Source of the DNA: an uncultured Clostridia bacterium
GTDB taxonomy: Bacteria; Bacillota; Clostridia; TANB77; CAG-508
Assembly (NCBI GenBank): GCA_944388655.1
Contig: CALXJP010000022.1
Span: 1-41,206 of the forward strand
DNA length: 41,206 bases
Reading direction: 5' to 3'
Shown here: positions 9,167-16,464 of the stretch, one piece after another
Layout of the letters: each line of letters opens with the position of its first letter
Numbering within the stretch: the stretch's first letter is position 1
Notes under the pieces: model-generated
What the model was told of the DNA's origin: nothing
Database searches by the model: none
Seen by the model: the letters and a program-made list of their open reading frames with translations, nothing else
Program-made: the position numbers and the translations under genes

Positions 9167-9243
9167 ACGATTGTGAATTAATATACTTTTAAAGAAGTGA
9201 TAACAAACTAATGATAAATAATTATTGTGTTTTGATATAAATT

Positions 9244-9378
9244 TTAAATATCAAAATCTCTCTGATTTGTAGAATTTAAAAATTTCATAAAATCTAAATC
9301 TGTTTTTAATCTCAATCCTCCGCCAACTCTATTTGTTAAATATTTTTGTGGAATTTTTTTTACCATTTTTTCTTCCAT
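9244..9378 (-). CDS. 44-aa small protein, function unknown
   Basis: Begins MEEKMVKKIPQKYLTNRVGG and ends NSTNQRDFDI. It is basic at the N-terminus and has no membrane segment or recognisable motif. The ATG at 9378 follows AAAGGT at suitable spacing. A promoter lies 25 bases upstream and a minus-strand terminator downstream, so the gene has a complete transcription unit of its own. It could be a remnant of a larger gene, but the intact control signals argue against simple decay. Codon use is like the neighbours. Confidence 0.45.
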   Translation of the reverse strand: MEEKMVKKIPQKYLTNRVGGGLRLKTDLDFMKFLNSTNQRDFDI

Positions 9379-9402
9379 CCAAAATACCTTTATTTTATTA
9401 TT

Positions 9403-9431
9403 ATAGTATCATAAATAAAAGTAACTATCAA
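9403..9431 (-). promoter_or_regulatory. promoter of the 44-aa small gene
   Basis: On the minus strand TTGATA (9431-9426), a 17-base spacer and TACTAT (9408-9403) lie directly before the small gene's ribosome-binding site. A second TATAAT overlaps the -10 but sits too far from the -35. Confidence 0.55.
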
Positions 9432-9699
9432 TATACCTCTAAAATAAGAAAAATTAAAAAGGAAAATAATTTTAACAAGAACCGCTATAGAAAGACGTTT
9501 TTTACTCATATATAACAAAAGCAGGTTTTAATTGAGAAAGAGGAAAAAAGAAGAAAATGAAATCATATTTTGAACTATTTTGGTGAGTTGATCGTTTGGT
9601 TATAAAAAATAAAAATATTAAAAATTAACTAAAACTATTTTATAAACTATAACAGTCAAAAATTTATATAAAATAATTCTAAGTTTTTGAAGATAATAC
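9432..9699. other. A/T-rich stretch with no feature seen
   Basis: I found no gene with a credible start, no tRNA-like fold, and no strong hairpin between the small-gene promoter and the toxin promoter. A lone AAAGAGG-like site near 9540 is not followed by a usable reading frame. Confidence 0.5.
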
Positions 9700-9734
9700 T
9701 TGTTTTTTACAAATAAATACTGTATAGTTATATT
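9700..9734 (+). promoter_or_regulatory. promoter of the type I toxin mRNA (two overlapping options)
   Basis: TTGTTT (9700-9705) and TATAGT (9723-9728) are spaced by 17. TTTACA (9706-9711) and TATATT (9729-9734) are also spaced by 17. Either starts the transcript near 9735-9742, giving a leader of about 55 bases before the toxin. Confidence 0.55.
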
Positions 9735-9758
9735 TACAGGAAATGAGAATAAACAGAT

Positions 9759-9791
9759 GTGGTTTGCCTCCTACAAAAGAGGAGGTGAGGC
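9759..9791 (+). promoter_or_regulatory. toxin leader: ribosome-site sequestering hairpin and antisense target
   Basis: CCTCC (9767-9771) can pair with GGAGG (9781-9785), which is the very strong Shine-Dalgarno site; GCCTC/GAGGC is an alternative pairing. The upstream GTGGTTTGCC (9759-9768) is also perfectly complementary to GGCAAACCAC at 9971-9980, so the mRNA's 5' and 3' ends can pair. Both features are typical of translation-locked type I toxin mRNAs. Confidence 0.6.
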
Positions 9792-9793
9792 GT

Positions 9794-9916
9794 ATGATAG
9801 AAATACAAATATTAATTGCAACAATATACATATTATATTATTCATTAATTGGAGTAACTATCATTGCGTTTGCCTTAATTATTGCATTAGTAGTAATTAT
9901 TAGCAAGCAAAAATAA
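9794..9916 (+). CDS. 40-aa single-helix membrane peptide, probable type I toxin
   Basis: Starts MIEIQILIATIYILYYSLIG and ends VVIISKQK: a long hydrophobic helix with a short basic tail, as in Fst-, TxpA- and holin-like toxic peptides. The start is set by GAGGAGGTGAGG eight bases upstream, far stronger than most sites in the window. The surrounding layout supports the call: sequestered ribosome site, 5'-3' complementarity, and a convergent antisense RNA gene ending just past the stop. Such peptides disturb the membrane when the antisense RNA is lost. I do not recognise the exact family. Confidence 0.65.
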   Translation: MIEIQILIATIYILYYSLIGVTIIAFALIIALVVIISKQK

Positions 9917-9918
9917 CC

Positions 9919-9959
9919 AATAAAAAGACACATCTGTAAACTTGACGGTTAGATGTGTC
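9919..9959 (-). terminator. terminator of the antisense RNA, possibly shared
   Basis: GACACATCT (9927-9935) and AGATGTGTC (9951-9959) form a 9-bp stem with a 15-base loop. The minus strand continues with TTTTTATT. The plus strand lacks a U-tract, but the stem could still mark the toxin mRNA end. Confidence 0.7.
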
Positions 9960-9970
9960 ATACACTAACT

Positions 9971-9995
9971 GGCAAACCACGTTTGTGGTTTCTCC
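9971..9995 (+). repeat. inverted and direct repeat copy of the toxin leader
   Basis: GGCAAACCAC (9971-9980) is the exact complement of the toxin leader. GTGGTTTCTCC (9985-9995) repeats the leader GTGGTTTgcCTCC (9759-9771) minus two bases. Together they also form a local hairpin with a GTTT loop. These repeats link the toxin mRNA and the antisense RNA. Confidence 0.6.
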
Positions 9996-10008
9996 ATTTC
10001 CTATTTTT

Positions 10009-10037
10009 ATTTTACTACTATATGAATTAAAAGTCAA
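10009..10037 (-). promoter_or_regulatory. promoter of the antisense RNA
   Basis: On the minus strand TTGACT (10037-10032), an exact 17-base spacer and TAAAAT (10014-10009). It is closer to consensus than either toxin promoter option, as expected for an antitoxin RNA kept in excess. Confidence 0.7.
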
Positions 10038-10130
10038 TCGTAAAGATAAGAAATATAAAATAAAAAATTAAAATAAATTAAGAGAATAAAAAAATAAACT
10101 TAATAAAAAATATATTAGTAAAAAGGCATA

Positions 10131-10164
10131 AAAAAAGCTTGTATCTAAGGATACAAGTTTTTTT
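10131..10164 (-). terminator. terminator after tRNA-Leu
   Basis: CTTGTATC (10138-10145) and GATACAAG (10150-10157) form an 8-bp stem with a 4-base loop. The minus strand then reads CTTTTTTTATG. A T-run on the plus side makes it usable in both directions. Confidence 0.85.
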
Positions 10165-10165
10165 A

Positions 10166-10248
10166 TGGTGCGGATGAGAGGACTTGAACCCCCACGGTCT
10201 CCCACTAGATCCTAAGTCTAGCGCGTCTGCCAGTTCCGCCACATCCGC
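10166..10248 (-). tRNA. tRNA-Leu (anticodon UAG)
   Basis: The acceptor stem is GCGGATG/CATCCGC with discriminator A and an encoded CCA (10168-10166). The anticodon stem CTAGA/TCTAG holds the 7-base loop CTTAGGA, giving anticodon TAG. A short extra arm and a GGTTCAAGTCC T-arm are visible. It reads CUA and probably other CUN codons. A U-rich terminator follows at once. Confidence 0.95.
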
Positions 10249-10356
10249 ATAACTAACATTAACTATACTAACATAGTTTTTAGGTATAGTCAATATTTTT
10301 CATAAAAATTTCGTAAATAATTTTACAGAATTTTGCAAGTAGAAATAATAATATGG

Positions 10357-11019
10357 CTAATAATCTAAATAATAATTCTTAATCTTCTCAATAGTACCAT
10401 CTGCAGAAATTCTTTCCCATTCTTTTTGATATATCTCTTTGGTATAATTTTTATCTAAATAATTCTTCTCAAATTGGTTTCTTTGCTCAATAAAATGAGG
10501 ATTATTAGTCCATAAATTAAAATGTCCAAAACCTTCTATTCTTTTTGTCATATAGGAATAACATCTCTCAAAATGTTCATCAAAAGTATGAATATCAGGG
10601 TAATTTTTAATAGAAGTAGCTAATTGCCTTTTAGCTAGTATTTCAATGTTAAAATCTCTATCAGAATCTGAAAGAATTTTCCCATACATATTTCTAGGAG
10701 GTTCTTTCCTAGAACCTCTATGATCTTCAATAGCTTGCTTCATCTCTTCTATTTCAGCATCAGAAAAAAACTTTTGCAATTCTTGATCCTTCTTAAAAAT
10801 TTTTCCAGATTCTTTTTCATGATTTTCCCTACTAACACTTAATCCAACATCATGATATGCAGCAATTGTGTAAGCTTTATTCAAATCTAAGTGATAGTAC
10901 TTAGCTAAATATAAACAATTATGAATAACTTGATGAATATGTAACATGCCATGTGAATAGTACCTAGTATATAAAGGAAATATATTTTTTTCTATATAAT
11001 GTTTTAACTCTTGATTCAT
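10357..11019 (-). CDS. HD-domain hydrolase, paralogue of the next gene
   Basis: 220 aa. HD-superfamily metal ligands are visible in order: the H of MLHIHQV, the HD pair in AAYHDVG (about 55), the H of EDHRGS, and the D of SDSDRD. These would bind two metals and hydrolyse a phosphodiester or nucleotide. The substrate is unknown. The C-terminal third (FGHFNLWTNNPHF) is specific to this pair. It is transcribed away from its plus-strand paralogue with a 157-base spacer, and has its own promoter. AGGTGA precedes the ATG. Confidence 0.8.
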   Translation of the reverse strand: MNQELKHYIEKNIFPLYTRYYSHGMLHIHQVIHNCLYLAKYYHLDLNKAYTIAAYHDVGLSVSRENHEKESGKIFKKDQELQKFFSDAEIEEMKQAIEDHRGSRKEPPRNMYGKILSDSDRDFNIEILAKRQLATSIKNYPDIHTFDEHFERCYSYMTKRIEGFGHFNLWTNNPHFIEQRNQFEKNYLDKNYTKEIYQKEWERISADGTIEKIKNYYLDY

Positions 11020-11053
11020 CTACTTTTCACCTATTTCTACTATATTTCAAAAT

Positions 11054-11082
11054 ATTGTAACATTTTTTGCAAATACTAGCAA
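11054..11082 (-). promoter_or_regulatory. promoter of the minus-strand HD gene
   Basis: On the minus strand TTGCTA (11082-11077), a 17-base spacer and TACAAT (11059-11054), 35 bases before the ATG. A weaker plus-strand -10 (TAGAAT, near 11150) may serve the divergent paralogue. Confidence 0.6.
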
Positions 11083-11176
11083 GCATATATTCTTATAAAA
11101 ATATGAAATATTTTAGTATTTTCCTATAAAAATGATATGTTTTATGATAGAATAGTAAAAAAAGGAGAACCAAAAC

Positions 11177-11818
11177 ATGAAAGTAAATGAAGATTTAAAG
11201 AAATATATTGAAGAAAACATATTTCCAGAGTATTCAAAAAATGAAAAAGCACATAACTTAGAACATATTCAATATGTAATTAATAGAAGTTTTAAGTTTG
11301 CAGATACTTGCGAAAATATTAATGATGATATGGTATATACGATTGCTGCTTATCATGATATAGGACATCATATTGACTCAAAACGACATGAAATAATTTC
11401 AGGGGAAATTATGTCAAAAGATAATCATTTGAAAAAATTCTTTTCAGAAGAACAATTACAAATAATTCGAGAAGCCATAGAAGATCATAGAGCATCAAGC
11501 AATCATGAACCAAGAAGTATTTATGGTAAAATAGTTTCAACTGCTGATAGAAACAATACTGTAGAAGCTTGTTTGAGAAGGTCATATACATACAATAAAA
11601 AACTTCATCCTGACTTCTCAGATGAACAAACATTTGAAGATGCTTACCAACATCTGGTTATGAAATTTGGAGAAAATGGGTATGCAAAATTTTTCTTTCA
11701 AGATGAAGAATATGAACAATTTCTAAAAGAAATAAGAACATTATTATCGGACAAAAAACAATTTATCAATACACAACGAGAATATATTCATGAATTAAAG
11801 AAAAAGAAAGTTATTTGA
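11177..11818 (+). CDS. HD-domain hydrolase, paralogue of the previous gene
   Basis: 213 aa. It shares the opening (YIEENIFPEY versus YIEKNIFPLY), the metal ligands (HNLEHIQ, AAYHDIG, EDHRAS, STADRN) and the YGKI segment with the divergent neighbour, so the two arose by duplication. The last 60 residues diverge. Substrate unknown; members of this superfamily cut nucleotides, cyclic dinucleotides or phosphate monoesters. AAAGGAG lies 8 bases before the ATG. The downstream amidase starts 25 bases after its stop and may be cotranscribed. Confidence 0.8.
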   Translation: MKVNEDLKKYIEENIFPEYSKNEKAHNLEHIQYVINRSFKFADTCENINDDMVYTIAAYHDIGHHIDSKRHEIISGEIMSKDNHLKKFFSEEQLQIIREAIEDHRASSNHEPRSIYGKIVSTADRNNTVEACLRRSYTYNKKLHPDFSDEQTFEDAYQHLVMKFGENGYAKFFFQDEEYEQFLKEIRTLLSDKKQFINTQREYIHELKKKKVI

Positions 11819-11843
11819 AGCATAATAAAAGGGGAGAAATATT

Positions 11844-13518
11844 GTGAAAAAAATAATAAGTATTTTGCTAACTGCTATTTTTATCATAATAGCATATGTA
11901 CCAATTGCTATGGCAAAAGATGAAGAAACATTAAAAATTGTATTAGATCCACGGACATGGAGGTTCTATGTCTGGGGCAATAAATAGTCAATATGGGATA
12001 ATAGAACGAGATATTACTTTAAAAGTAGCAAGATATTTAAGAGATTTTTTAAATCAATATGATGGGGTAGAAGTCATTATGACACATGATGGAAACTTAC
12101 CATCTGATTATGAATTAGAAATATCAGAAAGAGGTATGATTGCTAGAAGAAATGGAGCAGATTTATTAGTAAGCCTACATTTTAATGCAACTGAAACAGA
12201 CTCTTTAAATGGAGCAGAAGTTTATGTAACAGCAAATACATTATTGCCAAAGTATAATCAAGAATCTACAGAATTAGGAAATAGAATTTTAAACAATTTA
12301 TCCCAATTAGGTATTGCCAATAGAGGAGTCAAAACAAAACTATGTAATGATACAGGAGCAAAATGGGAATATTCTGATGGAAGTAGAGCAGATTATTATG
12401 GTGTTATTCGCTATGCTATGAAAGGTGATGGAGAAGATAGAGGAGCTAATTTGGCAAATGGAGAAGGCATACCAGGAATTTTAATAGAACACTGTTTTAT
12501 ACGAGGAACAGATGTAAAATATATTAACTCAGATGAGGCATTATATCAATTAGCTTTAGCAGATGGAAAAGCTATTGTAGAGCATTATGGGTTAATGCTA
12601 AAAACACAAAGAGTACAAAGTATTTCTCTAGATAGTAGCTATATAGAAATGTTAATAAATGAAACAAAAAAAGTAAATGCCAATATACAGCCAAGTACAG
12701 CAAAAAATAAAAATATAAAATGGACAAGTAGTAACCCTAAAATAGCAACTGTTTCAGATGATGGAACCATTAAGGCAATGGGAGAAGGAAGAGCAATTAT
12801 TACTGCTACAACGGAAGATAAAGGATTACAAGCCAAAGTAGAGGTTCAAGTCACACAACCTATTTTGCAAATAGAAAATGGAAAGAAATGGAACATGATT
12901 TCAGAAACTACAACCAAGCTTTTAACACAAGTAAACCCAATTACTTATGACAGAAATCATATAGAATGGACTAGCTCTAATGAAGAAGTAGTAACAGTAA
13001 AAAATGGAGTCGTCACAGCTAAAAAAGAAGGAGAGGCAACAATTACTGCAAGAATAAAAGAGTATGGCATTCAAGATGAAATCAAAATACAGGTTCATGA
13101 AAATAATGAAAAAATAACAATAAAGAAGGAGTATCAAAAGCAACAAGCAATACTAACAAACATACAAGAAAAAACAACGCAGGAAGAATTAGAAAAGCAT
13201 TTTGAGTTACCACAAGGAATGACTATACAACTAGAACAAGGAACAATAGGTAGTGGAACAAAGGTGCAGATATTGGATAATACAAAACAAGTTATTCAAG
13301 AATATCTATGTCTGTTATATGGGGATGTTAATGGAGATGGAAAAATAACAGCAGTAGATTATACACTAATAAAGAATCATATTATGGATGTAAAGAAAAT
13401 AACCAGTCAAATACAAAACTTGGGAGCAGATGTTAATCAAGATAACAAAATAACAGCAGTAGATTATACGTTAATAAAAAATCATATTATGGATGTAAAA
13501 AAGATTGAACAAAAATAA
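11844..13518 (+). CDS. N-acetylmuramoyl-L-alanine amidase with Big2 and dockerin domains, frame interrupted at CGG
   Basis: GTG start after GGGGAG. Residues 1-25 are a signal peptide (IISILLTAIFIIIAYVPIAM). The zero frame reads IVLDP, then CGG, then an unrelated tail and a stop 9 codons on. Skipping the C of CGG (11952) gives LDPGHGGSMSG, the zinc-binding signature of Amidase_3, and runs to 13518 (557 aa). Other catalytic features follow: ERDIT, LVSLHFNA and ILIEHCF. Two Big2 Ig-like domains come next (WTSSNPKIATVS; WTSSNEEVVTVK). The C-terminus is a type I dockerin with two calcium loops (DVNGDGKITAVDYTLIKNHI and its repeat). It cleaves the stem peptide from peptidoglycan. Without the +1 reading it would lose both secretion and a zinc ligand. 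Confidence 0.85.
11952..11954 (+). other. in-frame CGG at +1 shift site (amidase)
   Basis: Codon 37. CCA CGG ACA in the zero frame becomes CCA GGA CAT GGA after skipping C, which restores the invariant Pro-Gly-His-Gly. This is the clearest of the sites because the catalytic motif leaves no doubt about the intended frame. Confidence 0.85.
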
Positions 13519-13531
13519 AAGAGGGATATAT

Positions 13532-14554
13532 ATGAAAAGAAAAATAGTAATAATGGCAATGATAATACTAGCTATTCTTATAAATTTTACAATTGTTCAA
13601 GCAGCTTCGTGGAATGTAAGTAGTAATAAAAGCAGTGTAACAGTAGGGGATACTTTTACAGTAACCATATCAGGAGTAAATGGAAGAGCAAAAATTAGTG
13701 GATCACAAGTAACACTAAGCCAATCAGGAAGTATATGGATAGATGGCTCAGTAACTATTACAGCAACAACTAGCCAAGTAGGAAGTGCTAAAATCACCAT
13801 ACAAGCTGAAAATTTATCAACAACAGATGCAGAACCACAAGAAGTAACTGGTACAAAAACAGTAACAGTAACAGTCAAGGAAAAAGAACAACCAAAGCCA
13901 GAAACTCCGGTAGAAGAAAAACCACAAACAACTCCAAGTCAACCAACAGAAGCAACGCAAACACCACAAACAGAAAGTAAACCTTCTACAACAACTAAAA
14001 AACAAGAAGAAACAAAACAAACTAAAATAGAAGAAACACAAGAAGAAGAGGAAGCAACACCGCAAATAGGAGTAAATAGCCTTATTATCAATGCAATAAA
14101 AGAAAGTGGAGAAAAACAAGAAGTCGCATTAAATCAACCGTTCAACATAAATGTATATGAGTATACAGCTACTATAGAAGCAGATGTACAAAAATTAGAA
14201 ATTTTACAAGACTCAGGAATATATAACGAAAATGTAATCATAGAACAGCCAGAAAATCTAACAGAAGGAGAAAATGTAATTAGAATTATCATAAGAAAAG
14301 AAGGAAATGCAGATATTATATACACAATTAGGGTTACTAAAAAGGCTAAACAAGAAACAGTAGAAACCACAGCACAAGTTATACCAGAAGAACAAAAAGA
14401 AGAAAATAAGCCAAAAGAAGCAGGATTCATTATTTCTATGCCATTAGGATATTTTATTCTTCTACAAATTGCTATTATCGTAATAGAAATACTAATAATG
14501 AAATTGGTACCATGGAATAGAATCATAGAAAGAATAAGAAATAGAGCCGAATAA
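13532..14554 (+). CDS. membrane-anchored surface protein with Ig-like and cadherin-like domains
   Basis: 340 aa from the ATG at 13532, chosen because GAGGG lies just upstream and the signal peptide begins there. The signal peptide ends near AASWNVS. An Ig-like beta domain (about 25-115, VGDTFTVTISGVNG) is followed by a Thr/Pro/Glu/Lys-rich linker, then a cadherin-like beta-sandwich (NSLIINAIKE to IIRKEG), another acidic linker and one C-terminal membrane helix with a basic tail. It starts 13 bases after the dockerin-bearing amidase and is probably in the same transcript. The Ig-like domain might be the dockerin's partner; that is inference, since it does not clearly match a cohesin. Confidence 0.7.
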   Translation: MKRKIVIMAMIILAILINFTIVQAASWNVSSNKSSVTVGDTFTVTISGVNGRAKISGSQVTLSQSGSIWIDGSVTITATTSQVGSAKITIQAENLSTTDAEPQEVTGTKTVTVTVKEKEQPKPETPVEEKPQTTPSQPTEATQTPQTESKPSTTTKKQEETKQTKIEETQEEEEATPQIGVNSLIINAIKESGEKQEVALNQPFNINVYEYTATIEADVQKLEILQDSGIYNENVIIEQPENLTEGENVIRIIIRKEGNADIIYTIRVTKKAKQETVETTAQVIPEEQKEENKPKEAGFIISMPLGYFILLQIAIIVIEILIMKLVPWNRIIERIRNRAE

Positions 14555-14620
14555 AAATTGCAAGTATTCATGATAAAAGAATAATTTTAGAATTTGAATC
14601 AAGATATATAAGGAGGCGTT

Positions 14621-16024
14621 ATGCAGGAGAAAATAAGAAAAAATAGGGAATCTATACCTATACAAAAAAATCAAGAATATATAGTGGAAATAATTGACCA
14701 AGGAATGGATGGAGAAGGAATTGCTAAAATAGAACAGTTTACTATCTTTGTTCCGAATGTTTTAATAGGAGAAAAGGTAAAGATTTTAATAGTAAAAGTA
14801 TTACCTACACATGCATTTGCGAAAGCAATAGAAATAATAGTACCATCACCACATAGAGTAAAAGAAGATTGTAGTAGCTATCCTAGATGTGGAGGATGTA
14901 ACTTACGTCATATGGACTATGAAACTACACTAGACTTTAAGCAAAATAAAGTCGAAAATATACTGCAAAAAACTTTCGGAAAAGAGAAAATAAAGGTACA
15001 AAAAACCATAGGAATGGGAAACCCTTATTACTACAGAAATAAAGCACAATATCCTGTAGGACAAGATAAAAATGGGGAACTAATATGGGGTGTTTTTGCA
15101 GAAAGAACGCATACCATTATTCCTATAAGAGATTGTAAAATTCAAGATGAACAGTCAGAACAAATAGCCTATGCAATATATCAGTTTTTAAAAAGTAAAA
15201 AAATTACAGCATATGATGAAACAAAACAAATAGGATATGTTCGTCATATAGTTATCAAAATAGGAAAAAATACACAAGAAATCATGTGTATAATAGTAGT
15301 GAATGGAAAAGAATTACCATATCAGCAAGAACTAGTAGATATGTTAGTACAAAGATTTTCTCATATAAAAACAATTATTCAAAACTGTAATACCAAAAAT
15401 ACAAATGTAATTTTGGGAACAGAAAATCACATTTTGCATGGAGATGGATATATTTTTGATATTTTAGGAGACTATACATTTAAAATTTCTCCTATGTCTT
15501 TTTATCAAGTAAATCCTGTACAAGCGGAGCTATTATATAATCTAGCCATAGAAAAGGCAGAATTAACAAAAGAAGATATAGTTTTTGATTTATATTGTGG
15601 AATTGGAACGATTGGCATTTTTGCAGCCAAATATGTAAAAAAGGTATATGGAATAGAAATTATAGAACAGGCTATAGCGGATGCAAAAGAGAATGCCAAA
15701 ATAAATCAAATACACAATATAGAATTTTTTGCAGGAGACGTAGAAAAGATTTTATATAAAAAATTATTAGAAAAAAATATTTTTCCAGATGTAGTAATTG
15801 TAGACCCTCCAAGAAGAGGATTAGACAATCATACAGTACAAAACCTATTAGCTATAGAACCAAGAAAAATAGTGTATATTAGTTGTAATCCGGCAACCTT
15901 TGCACGTGATATACAAGTTTTAACGGAAAAATATGAAATAGGAGAAGTACAACCAGTGGATATGTTCCCATTTACATCCCATGTGGAGTGTGTAGCAGTG
16001 CTAGAGTTAAAGAATTATCAGTAA
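14621..16024 (+). CDS. rlmD: 23S rRNA (uracil-C5)-methyltransferase, RlmD/RlmCD type
   Basis: 467 aa SAM-dependent RNA methyltransferase of the TrmA/RumA family. An N-terminal TRAM domain (about 15-75) is followed by the iron-sulfur cluster cysteines (CSSYPRCGGC and RDCKIQ). The SAM site is DLYCGIGTIGIF, then VDPPRRG, and the catalytic cysteine is in ISCNPATFARD. VECVAVLEL closes the protein as usual. It likely makes m5U in 23S rRNA; which of U747 and U1939 cannot be told from sequence. The start is set by AAGGAGG. Confidence 0.92.
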   Translation: MQEKIRKNRESIPIQKNQEYIVEIIDQGMDGEGIAKIEQFTIFVPNVLIGEKVKILIVKVLPTHAFAKAIEIIVPSPHRVKEDCSSYPRCGGCNLRHMDYETTLDFKQNKVENILQKTFGKEKIKVQKTIGMGNPYYYRNKAQYPVGQDKNGELIWGVFAERTHTIIPIRDCKIQDEQSEQIAYAIYQFLKSKKITAYDETKQIGYVRHIVIKIGKNTQEIMCIIVVNGKELPYQQELVDMLVQRFSHIKTIIQNCNTKNTNVILGTENHILHGDGYIFDILGDYTFKISPMSFYQVNPVQAELLYNLAIEKAELTKEDIVFDLYCGIGTIGIFAAKYVKKVYGIEIIEQAIADAKENAKINQIHNIEFFAGDVEKILYKKLLEKNIFPDVVIVDPPRRGLDNHTVQNLLAIEPRKIVYISCNPATFARDIQVLTEKYEIGEVQPVDMFPFTSHVECVAVLELKNYQ

Positions 16025-16464
16025 TACTTGAATTTACTAGTTTTCAAGATACAATAATGTTTCATAAAAGAGGTAGATTTGGACTAGAAAATTATAAAAT
16101 AAAATTTAAAAGATAGAATCTATATTACGAAAAAATCAAAAAAATTGAACTATAAAAATTTATAGGACGAAAAAATTAAAAAATTCGTCCTATAAATTAT
16201 TTTGGGTCAAAAAATTGACTTATAAAATTAGAAATGAAAAATAAATTAAATAATATTACTAAAAGGCAGGAAAGAGATACAGAGTGTATTTCGTAAATAC
16301 ATAGAAAAACAAGCTCTCTAGTCCTCTGTTAACGGCAAAAATATACAGAGAAAATACAGAATAATAAAAAAACTTAATTAGATGTACAGGGAAAAGTACT
16401 TTCTTTTTTTGAGTTTTTATGATAATATATTGCCAAAATAAATATTCAGTAGGAGCAAATAAAC
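16025..16464 (+). other. 440-base gene-free stretch with hairpins
   Basis: No convincing gene. A 19-codon frame at 16056-16115 has no good ribosome site. The stretch holds the hairpin at 16157-16198 and a possible folded RNA at 16270-16345, both listed separately. The rest is A/T-rich sequence leading to the CYTH gene. Confidence 0.6.
16157..16198. terminator. 15-bp perfect hairpin, likely bidirectional terminator
   Basis: AATTTATAGGACGAA (16157-16171) pairs perfectly with TTCGTCCTATAAATT (16184-16198). T-rich sequence follows on both strands. Short related repeats (AAAAAATTGA, then TATAAAA) flank both sides, so it could also be a small palindromic repeat unit. Confidence 0.6.

Larger units (their letters stand above)
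9919..10002 (-). ncRNA. antisense RNA antitoxin (type I TA)
   Basis: A promoter at 10037-10009 and a terminator at 9959-9919 on the minus strand define an RNA of about 85 nt. It overlaps the 3' untranslated part of the toxin mRNA. Its 5' part carries GGAGAAACCAC, which pairs with the toxin leader GTGGTTTgcCTCC thanks to a direct repeat, and it folds into an AAACCAC/GTGGTTT hairpin. This matches the Fst/RNAII arrangement of par of pAD1, where convergent RNAs share repeats and a terminator. Ends are predicted, not measured. Confidence 0.6.

Noticed and set aside
9333..9515. Plus-strand 60-codon frame in the 9.3-9.5 kb region
   Set aside because: No ribosome site, and it overlaps the better supported minus-strand small gene and its promoter.
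9700..9903. Plus-strand 67-codon frame over the toxin
   Set aside because: It begins inside the promoter and ignores the GAGGAGGTGAGG site; the 40-codon frame at 9794 fits the site and has a clean membrane helix.
10166..10248. tRNA end as an attachment site with a second copy in the window
   Set aside because: No matching copy of the tRNA 3' end was found elsewhere in the window.
13325..13515. Cellulosome locus
   Set aside because: Only one dockerin is present, on a peptidoglycan amidase, with no glycan-degrading enzymes or clear cohesin nearby.
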